Source of the DNA: EA-27 sp964396265
GTDB taxonomy: Archaea > Thermoplasmatota > Thermoplasmata > RBG-16-68-12 > EA-27
Assembly: GCA_964396265.1 (NCBI GenBank)
Contig: CAYNEM010000011.1
Location: 16,051-80,050 of the forward strand
Reading direction: 5' to 3'
Length of the DNA: 64,000 nt
In this document: positions 54,149 through 61,419 of the stretch, piece by piece
How the letters are laid out: every line of letters starts with the position of its first letter
Position numbering within the stretch: the stretch's first letter is position 1
The notes under the pieces: generated by a model
What the model saw: only the letters and a program-made list of their open reading frames with translations
What the model was told of the DNA's origin: nothing
The model's database searches: none
Translations under genes and position numbers: made by a program

Positions 54149-57100
54149 ACCTTTGGTGGGTCATAGAGTTCCTTCTTGTATTTGTAAATGAGAGAGCCGT
54201 CGATGTTGCTCGGGAACTCCTCGATGCGGACGAAGCCGAGACCCTCGACCATCCGGTTCGACGCAGAGTTCGCGGCCTTCACGTAGCAGTAGGCGCGTCG
54301 GGCGCCCCAGTTCCGTCCGACCTCGAAGATGTGGGTGTTCAGGCGGCGGGCGAGCCCCATCCGGCGGTAGTCGGGGTGAATCGTGATGAAGATGTGTTCG
54401 ATGTTGTCGTGCAGATTCTTGGTGATGCCGATGACGCCGGCAATCTTCTCGGTAATCTTGCCGGTCCGGGCGGTGTCGTAGGCGATGAAGACCCGCTTGT
54501 TGGTGGGGAGGTTGTCCAACTTGTAGTGGCGCTCGAAGCCCGTGACCCACTTGTCGCCGTGGTCTGCGATGAAGTCCTCGATGGGCTTGACCCCGAAGAC
54601 CTCGGGGCGGTAGCGCATGATTTCGATGGTCGGCTCGGGCTTGGGTTCCGCCTGCCCGGTGACTGCGGCGGCGTTCTCCCTGCCCCGGGCGGAGAGGGAC
54701 GGGACGTCCCAAGTCACGGGGTTCCGTTTCGGAGCCCCGGTCTGGAACTCGACGGCCACGACCGCGTTGTTCTGCCGCCGGCGAGCGGCGGCCCGGACCT
54801 TGCCAAAGAGCCGGTTCGCCCGCAGGGCGGGCGTGCCCCGAACAAGGCTGTTAAACAGGTCTGCGGTCGCGTGGAAGACGAAGACGCGGGCGGGAGCGGG
54901 TGCGCGGATGATGAGATTGAGGGTCTCCAGAGGGGTCGCCAGAGCGTTGTATTCCGATTGGCTGCCGGTGACGACGTTGACCCGAGGGAGGCGGTGGGTC
55001 GCGGCCGGGAGGCGGAGGCGGAGGGCGGCGTATTCGTCCACGAACGCGCTGAGTTCCTCGCCCTCGGGCCGCGTCTCGACATCCCGGACCCCGGCGGTGT
55101 AGAGCGCGGCCCGGAGACGGGTCCGCATCTCGGCGGGCTGGTCTTCCCATCGGCGGCGGGTGACGATGGGCCACTCAGTCGGCGGGAGGTGCATCCCCTC
55201 GACGGCCTCGTGCCGCTGGGCCGACCGCATCCCGTTCCAACTGTGGTGGGCGGTGTCCTCGGAGACGGTCTCGGCGGGCGGGGCGGGGGGGACGCCGGCG
55301 GCCGGGATGGTCGGGGGGACGACGCCCGCCCTGTCCCAGACGTTGTCCTCCCACGCGGAGGTGAGGTCGGTTTGGAGGCTGGCGGGGAGGCCGCGCCAGT
55401 CGGTTTCGGCAAAGAGTATCTGGGCCTGTATCACGGCGAGAACGGCCCGGCGTGCCGGCGCGGAGAGCGCGTTCCACGCCTGCTCTTCATCAGCCTCGGG
55501 GACGGCCTCAATCCACTCGTCGACGGACCTGCTCAATTCCCGGCGGACGACATCGGGAAGGCGGGGCCACGACAGGCGTGCCCATATTCCCGCTTCGTCG
55601 CCGAGGGCCCCCGCGTGTCCGGTGACCACAATCTCCCGTTCGACCGTGTCGAGGGTTATCCACGCATCGCGAGCGCGTTGCTCCTGCGTCGTCATGGCGG
55701 GCAGGCGTCCCTCGACCCATCCGCCCGCGTCCCACCGGCGTTGGGTTTGGGCTCCTCGGAGTTCGTCGCGGTTGCTCTCGCTCAGTCCGACCCAGTTGAG
55801 TTCGCTTTCGTCCGCGAGACCGAGCCGCTCGATGATGACGGCGCGTTGCTCGATGGTCAGTCCGTTCCAGAAGTCGCCGACCCCGCCTTCCTCCTCCTCG
55901 GCCACGGCGAGCGTCTCCTGTTCGGCCCGCTCTTCTCGTTGGAGTCGTCGCGCCTCCTCCTCTTCCGTCTCCTCGGGCTCCTCCGGCGGCCTCTCGACGA
56001 GTCCGCCCGCACGCCACAGACGGTCTCGCCAGCCTTGGGCGAGGCGGTCTCTGACCTCTCTCGGGAGTTGGGTCCAACTCTCTGCGGGGTAGTCGGCCTC
56101 TTCCGGCACCGCCACATTGACCGCTTCGAGAACGTCCGCGCTCTGGGCGGCGTTCAGGGCGTTCCACGCTGCTTGGATGCCGCGAGGGAGACGGAGGGGC
56201 GGGGGACGGGCGGGCGGGGCGGCGGGCGCCGGTGCGCCAATCACCCCAGTCTCGTCCCACACCGAGCCGAAGGAGTCGCGCAGTTGGGTCTGGAGGCGTT
56301 CGCTGAGACTGCCGAAGTCCCATGAGGTGATTTCGCGGATGTCCCGGTCCGTGTAGCCGAGTACCGAGAGAATCTCTTCGTTCGTCGCTCCGGGAAGTTC
56401 GTCCCACGCCTGTTCGAGTTCGGACTCACGGGGCGGCGGCGCGGCGACCTCCGGGGCGACCTCCACCGGCCGCCAGTCTCCCCGCAGCCGCAGCGCGACG
56501 ATGCGGGCCTTGTTGCGTTCTGGAAGCAACTGCCAAGCGAGGTGAGGCTCGACGGTGGGGTAGCCCATGAGCCCCCAGACCGCGCCCTGCTGCTCCGTCG
56601 TGAGACGGTCCCACTCCTGCCCGATGCGGGCGAAGGTGTCCCGGTCGGGACTCAGGAGACCCCTCGCATCCCACGCCGTCGGATACGCTTGGGTGAGACG
56701 GAGGGCGGTCTCGGAGGACAGGCCGGACCAATCGCCTGCGGCCATCTCACCGACGAGCGAGGCGGGGACGTTCAGGGTGAGCGCTCCGAGAATCCTCTCC
56801 TTGTCCAACGGAGCCAGCCTCACCCACGCAATCGCGGTCTCTTCCCGAGTGGGTTCCCGGACGAGCGGCGGTTCGGCGGGTCGGAGTTCCTCCCATCTCC
56901 TCGCGATGCGGATTCTGGCCGCGTTGGGGACGTCCCCCCATCGGCGGACGTCGCCCTGACCGCCGACCGCCCGCCAGATTCTCGTCATCTCCGTCGTCGG
57001 GAGTCCTCCGAACTCCGCACCGATGCGCTCCATCCTCTCCGGCGTGGGGTCGAGGAATTGGGACACGCCTCCACGGATGCCCCAGATTTCCTGACAGTAT

Positions 57101-60100
57101 CTCGCGAAGAGCGAATCCCGAATCGCGGCGGGGAGGTCCGTGTAACGCTGGTTTGCGTGAGGGTGGAGTTCGCTGAGCGGGAGGTCGGTCGCCCGGGCGA
57201 GGATGTCTACCCTGTGGCCGTAGTCGGCTTGGTCCCACGCTCTCTCGGCACCGGGCGGGCCGGGCTCGGCTCGGGGTTCGGTGGCGGCGAGGACGACTTC
57301 CGCCCAAGTCTCGCGGTCGTAGAGGTAGAAAGCCGCCAATCGAATCTGCGAGAGGGCGGTGAGACCAATCCACCCGGAGACGTACTCCACCCCGGCGAAT
57401 CGTTGGGAGAGCGCCCGACGCGGCTCTTCGCTCAGCCGGTCCCACTCGAACCTGATGGCTTGGAGAACGGCGGGAGTGATGTCGGTGTTGCCGCTGAGAT
57501 GCCACCGGCCCTCGCTGTAACTTATGCCGAGTTCTGCTCTGACTTGGGGCGGGAGTTCGTTGTAGTGCAGGGCGACGTGGTACTGTATGTCGTCGAGCGC
57601 GACGTTGAGATTTCGGGCCGCGAGGATTTCTGCTCGTGCCCCCTGCCTCGCCGCGTTCCACTCCCGCTCGGCGGTCGACGGGGGCGCCGTGACGACTCCC
57701 CGCTCGTTCCAGATGTTCCCCCGGGCGTAGGCTTCGGCGAGATGCTCGCGGTAGCCCACCGAGAGTTCGGCCCAGTCCTGACCTGCCCGCGTGCGGTCCA
57801 ATCCATTCGCCGCGAGGACGTCGTATTTGCGGGACTCGTGGAGACCGTCCCACGCCATCCCAGCGGCTTCCATGACGGCGGGGGTGACCTCGACCTCGGC
57901 TGGAGGAGCGGCTCGCGGCCACGGAGCGCGAGGCGGTTCGAGGGGTCGGGCGACCGGGGACGTGCGCTGCAAATTGGCGGTGTCGAGGAGGGACTGACTC
58001 CGGCGGATTCCCGCGAGGCGGAAATGGACGGACCTGCCCAACGCCGAGAACTCGATGGGGAAGGAGACGCGGGGGTCGGTGGCAACATACCGGAGCCAGA
58101 CAAGACGCTGCTCTTCTCCGCTCATCGCGTTCCATTCTTGTTCTGTCCGGCCGAGGAGGGCGCCGTCGACGTCGAGGACGCCCCGTCCGCTCCAGTAGGT
58201 TCCGTAGGTCTGCTGGAGAGTGCGTGCGGCGCTCGCCGGGAGTTGGGGCCACAGCATCGACCGGAGGTTGGCGTAGATGATGCGGGCGGGCTCTTGGTCG
58301 GTGAGTCGGCCGAGAACCTCCTCGCGGGTCTCGGGGGCCATCCTCGTCCACGCCTCGACCACGCCGACGGCGGGCACGGCGGCTGGCGGAGCGGCAGGCG
58401 GGACGAGCAGCCCCGTCTCGTTCCAAATCCGTCCGTAACTGTCGGTGAGGACCATCCTCGTCGTGGCCCGGAGGTCGGGCCACATCGGGCGTTGCTGGAA
58501 CTCTCGCATCCCCGTCTCGTCGACTTGCAGCGCCCGGAGAATCGCGGGGCGGTGGACTGTGTCGGCGAGCGTGTTCCACGCGGTTTGGGCAGCCGTCAGT
58601 CCCACCGACGGCGCCTCCTCTGGCACCGGCGCCGCCGGTGCCGGCGGCATATACTCCGTTTCGAGTTGCGCCCACGGGACCGCTGGGTCGACGAGGACTC
58701 CGATGACGCCGGGCTGGAGGCTGCCGAACGGCAGGCCGGCCGACTCGGTCAACGCCGAGTCGCTTATGTCGCCTCGGTAGTGCAGTCGCATGAGCGTCCC
58801 GCGCAGGATGCCGACGCGGTTGGGGACCGGGAGTGCGTCCCACGCCGCGACGAGCCCCGCCAATCGCGGTGGGACTTCCTCGGCCGCCGCCGGGACCGGC
58901 GCGGCGGTCGTCCCGACCTCGCGGATGGCCTGCTCCGCGACCCGGTTCATCATTGCGGGGATTTCGTCGAGCGCGGGGAGGTTCTGGACGAGGAGCGCGA
59001 CCTCGGTTGGGGCGAGGTCGGACCAGCGGTGAGCGTGCTTTCCGCGCAGCGCCTCGGGGTCTCCGATGGCGAGGGCATACGCCCGTCGGTCGAGCGGTCG
59101 CCAGTCTTCCCAGATACGGGACATGAGCGCCGTCGCGCCGGCGAGCATGAGGTCGGGCCACGATTCGCGGTTCGAGATGATGGCGGCCTTCTCCTCGCCC
59201 GACAGTTGCTCCACGCCCTCCCCGTTCTGCCAGAGATAGGCGGCACGGTACGAGATTTCGGTGGGAGTCATCGAGTCGTCGCTGCGGCTCTCGTAGTGAT
59301 ACCACGCGAGGATGGCCTCACGTTGGGCGTCGGACCAGCCGCGCCACGTCTCCGCGCCGGCGCGGGTGGCGTCGGCTACGGCGCGAGCGCGTTCGATGGT
59401 CTGGGTCAATCGTCCGACGCGATGTTCCTCGGTGACGAAGCGGAGGGTCTCCCACGGGAGCGAGTAGAACGCTCTGACGGCGATACCGGCCCGTTCCGGG
59501 GGAGTAAGACCGGGTGCCGACAAGCCGACGAGAAGCGCTCGTTGCTCCAGCGAGAGGTCAGTCCACCGTCGATTCAGGTCTGCGAGCGTCCCGCCGAGCA
59601 GCCCCAACCGCCGTACCTCCTCTTCGGTGGCGCCGGGCCACTCGAACGGCACGGTCCACCGGTCACGTTGGAGAGCCGTCGCGGGGTATCCGGGAAGAGC
59701 CGTGAGTATCCGGGTCGAGTCGGAGGTCGGGAGGCTCTGCGCCTCCAGCATCGTGTAGAGCAGACCCCGGCGGGCCGGCTCCGGAAGTGCGTCCCATGCC
59801 GAACCCGGCCTCGCAATGTTGTTCGCGGCGTGGTAGAACACCAAGAAGGCGTTCCGAGGGTCTTCCCCGATACGGGAAAACTCGGATTCTGCCTGAAACG
59901 TCGACCCCCCGGTGGCGGTGAGGAACGCCCGTCGATACTCGGTGGACATCGCGGTCCACGAAATCTCGGGAGAGACGAGGAACCATGCGCGGAGGTCCGC
60001 CTCTGGGACGTGTCTCGGGGTGGTGAACGCAACCGGTCTCTGGAGTCGGGCGATGGCCGCTGCGACCTCCGGTGTGGGTGCGACGGTGTACGCCCACCCG

Positions 60101-61416
60101 GTCGCGGAACCGGCGACGGCCGTGACCCGCATCTTGAACGGGAAGTACGTCGCCATGACGTCGGCTCCGGGGCCGAAGTTCGCCCGTGTGGTCGGCTGCA
60201 CGTCGGGGTCGAGCGGCGGCGCCGCACGTACCAATTCGTTCCAGTCGGAGAAGTTCCGGGCCGTACTCTGGAGGAGGTCTTCTGGGAGGCCGAATGGGGT
60301 GTCGTCCCGTGCATGGAGTTGGATGACAGCGAGGTTCGGCGTGATTCCTTCCCTGCGCTGCGCTCCGATGAGGAACTTGGCGCGGGTCTGGGGCACCGCC
60401 GGGCCCCACGCTCGGAGGACATCGCCGTAGACGAGTGGACCGACGAAGTTTCCGTCGATGAGGCCATCGCGGATGACCCGGTTAGTACGGAACGCCTCGC
60501 GTTGGTATGGGGCGACGACGGACTCGATGGGTGCCCGGATGGTCGCCTGCGCCTGTTCGCCGGCGTTGTGGTAGCGTTCGAGGGCGTTGTAGATGGTCTT
60601 TCCGTAGCGGACGGCCCACTCCTCATCGGTCCCGCCGACGCGAGGAACGACTTGGAAGAGGCGGACGTCTCGCGGGGCGATGTGGACGGTGGAGTAGAGA
60701 TAGTTCGACCGGGCGCCACGGTACATGAGGTTCTGCCAGTTCGCGAGACCGGCCTGCACCAGCGCCCGCTTCGCTCGGGGCACGAGGTCTCGCCAAACAC
60801 GGGCCCGGTGTTGCGGCAGTCGTCCTCGCACCGCTTGGATACTGAGAGCGCCGACGAGCAACTGCCGTTTCCACGGAGTCAGGTTGTTCCACGCGGCCTC
60901 TTCTCCGACGGGACGGGCCCGTCGGGTCGTCCCCTCCGTCGCCGCACGGCGGACGCGCCGTCGGGTTTCGGGCTCGTCTCTCGACGCGGACCGCGCCTCC
61001 TCGATGGCTTGAACGCGATTCGCGTAGTTCGTGTAGACGGTCGGGTAGACCTCGGCAGGAAGTCTCTCGAAGTACGATTGGGAGGTGGTGATTGCCTGCT
61101 CCCTCAGCATCCCCGCCCCCATGAGGAACCACGCGAGGTCTTCGAGGTCCGCCGGGTGGTCCCACCACCAACCGACGACGCCTGTCAGGATGGGGCGGCG
61201 CATCGCTGGAGCGAGTTGCTGGAACCGGAGACCGGTGGTCGCCTGAATGTCCTCCAGCGAGAGCGTCCACTTCCCGACGGTGTCGTTGAAGTGGAGGAGG
61301 ACGGTCCGTCGTCGGTCAGGAGTCATCCCATCCCATTCGGCGGCGATGACGGCTTCCGTCTCGTCGGTGAACCCCCGCTCGGGGTTAGGATAGAACGCCG
61401 GAAGTGCTGCGGTCAT
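54145..61416 (-). CDS. 2423-residue repeat protein ending in a GNAT acetyltransferase
   Basis: ATG at 61416, the largest gene. At least 20 degenerate helical repeats of about 70-110 residues run from about residue 25 to 2160, each starting A-W-D/N-x-L with x4-R-x2-IL, then W-x2-L-x4-R-x2-L-x2-Y and W-x3-G (for example TAWNTLADTVHRPAILRALQ, QAWDELPGATNEEILSVLG). Proline linkers and two or three odd inserts separate them. Residues about 2180-2270 have beta patterns (VNVVTGSQSEYNALATPLE). The last 150 residues are a GNAT fold: IFITIHPDYRRMGLARRLNT (acetyl-CoA loop) and SNRMVEGLGFVRIEEF. Probably a solenoid scaffold with an acetylating tip. One dispersed palindrome lies inside (54848). Confidence 0.65.
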   Translation of the reverse strand: MTAALPAFYPNPERGFTDETEAVIAAEWDGMTPDRRRTVLLHFNDTVGKWTLSLEDIQATTGLRFQQLAPAMRRPILTGVVGWWWDHPADLEDLAWFLMGAGMLREQAITTSQSYFERLPAEVYPTVYTNYANRVQAIEEARSASRDEPETRRRVRRAATEGTTRRARPVGEEAAWNNLTPWKRQLLVGALSIQAVRGRLPQHRARVWRDLVPRAKRALVQAGLANWQNLMYRGARSNYLYSTVHIAPRDVRLFQVVPRVGGTDEEWAVRYGKTIYNALERYHNAGEQAQATIRAPIESVVAPYQREAFRTNRVIRDGLIDGNFVGPLVYGDVLRAWGPAVPQTRAKFLIGAQRREGITPNLAVIQLHARDDTPFGLPEDLLQSTARNFSDWNELVRAAPPLDPDVQPTTRANFGPGADVMATYFPFKMRVTAVAGSATGWAYTVAPTPEVAAAIARLQRPVAFTTPRHVPEADLRAWFLVSPEISWTAMSTEYRRAFLTATGGSTFQAESEFSRIGEDPRNAFLVFYHAANNIARPGSAWDALPEPARRGLLYTMLEAQSLPTSDSTRILTALPGYPATALQRDRWTVPFEWPGATEEEVRRLGLLGGTLADLNRRWTDLSLEQRALLVGLSAPGLTPPERAGIAVRAFYSLPWETLRFVTEEHRVGRLTQTIERARAVADATRAGAETWRGWSDAQREAILAWYHYESRSDDSMTPTEISYRAAYLWQNGEGVEQLSGEEKAAIISNRESWPDLMLAGATALMSRIWEDWRPLDRRAYALAIGDPEALRGKHAHRWSDLAPTEVALLVQNLPALDEIPAMMNRVAEQAIREVGTTAAPVPAAAEEVPPRLAGLVAAWDALPVPNRVGILRGTLMRLHYRGDISDSALTESAGLPFGSLQPGVIGVLVDPAVPWAQLETEYMPPAPAAPVPEEAPSVGLTAAQTAWNTLADTVHRPAILRALQVDETGMREFQQRPMWPDLRATTRMVLTDSYGRIWNETGLLVPPAAPPAAVPAVGVVEAWTRMAPETREEVLGRLTDQEPARIIYANLRSMLWPQLPASAARTLQQTYGTYWSGRGVLDVDGALLGRTEQEWNAMSGEEQRLVWLRYVATDPRVSFPIEFSALGRSVHFRLAGIRRSQSLLDTANLQRTSPVARPLEPPRAPWPRAAPPAEVEVTPAVMEAAGMAWDGLHESRKYDVLAANGLDRTRAGQDWAELSVGYREHLAEAYARGNIWNERGVVTAPPSTAEREWNAARQGARAEILAARNLNVALDDIQYHVALHYNELPPQVRAELGISYSEGRWHLSGNTDITPAVLQAIRFEWDRLSEEPRRALSQRFAGVEYVSGWIGLTALSQIRLAAFYLYDRETWAEVVLAATEPRAEPGPPGAERAWDQADYGHRVDILARATDLPLSELHPHANQRYTDLPAAIRDSLFARYCQEIWGIRGGVSQFLDPTPERMERIGAEFGGLPTTEMTRIWRAVGGQGDVRRWGDVPNAARIRIARRWEELRPAEPPLVREPTREETAIAWVRLAPLDKERILGALTLNVPASLVGEMAAGDWSGLSSETALRLTQAYPTAWDARGLLSPDRDTFARIGQEWDRLTTEQQGAVWGLMGYPTVEPHLAWQLLPERNKARIVALRLRGDWRPVEVAPEVAAPPPRESELEQAWDELPGATNEEILSVLGYTDRDIREITSWDFGSLSERLQTQLRDSFGSVWDETGVIGAPAPAAPPARPPPLRLPRGIQAAWNALNAAQSADVLEAVNVAVPEEADYPAESWTQLPREVRDRLAQGWRDRLWRAGGLVERPPEEPEETEEEEARRLQREERAEQETLAVAEEEEGGVGDFWNGLTIEQRAVIIERLGLADESELNWVGLSESNRDELRGAQTQRRWDAGGWVEGRLPAMTTQEQRARDAWITLDTVEREIVVTGHAGALGDEAGIWARLSWPRLPDVVRRELSRSVDEWIEAVPEADEEQAWNALSAPARRAVLAVIQAQILFAETDWRGLPASLQTDLTSAWEDNVWDRAGVVPPTIPAAGVPPAPPAETVSEDTAHHSWNGMRSAQRHEAVEGMHLPPTEWPIVTRRRWEDQPAEMRTRLRAALYTAGVRDVETRPEGEELSAFVDEYAALRLRLPAATHRLPRVNVVTGSQSEYNALATPLETLNLIIRAPAPARVFVFHATADLFNSLVRGTPALRANRLFGKVRAAARRRQNNAVVAVEFQTGAPKRNPVTWDVPSLSARGRENAAAVTGQAEPKPEPTIEIMRYRPEVFGVKPIEDFIADHGDKWVTGFERHYKLDNLPTNKRVFIAYDTARTGKITEKIAGVIGITKNLHDNIEHIFITIHPDYRRMGLARRLNTHIFEVGRNWGARRAYCYVKAANSASNRMVEGLGFVRIEEFPSNIDGSLIYKYKKELYDPPKV
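54848..54858. repeat. Dispersed palindrome copy 15 (CTGTTAAACAG)
   Basis: In the giant gene, between the repeats and the GNAT domain, read as LFNS. Confidence 0.75.
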
Positions 61417-61419
61417 CCC

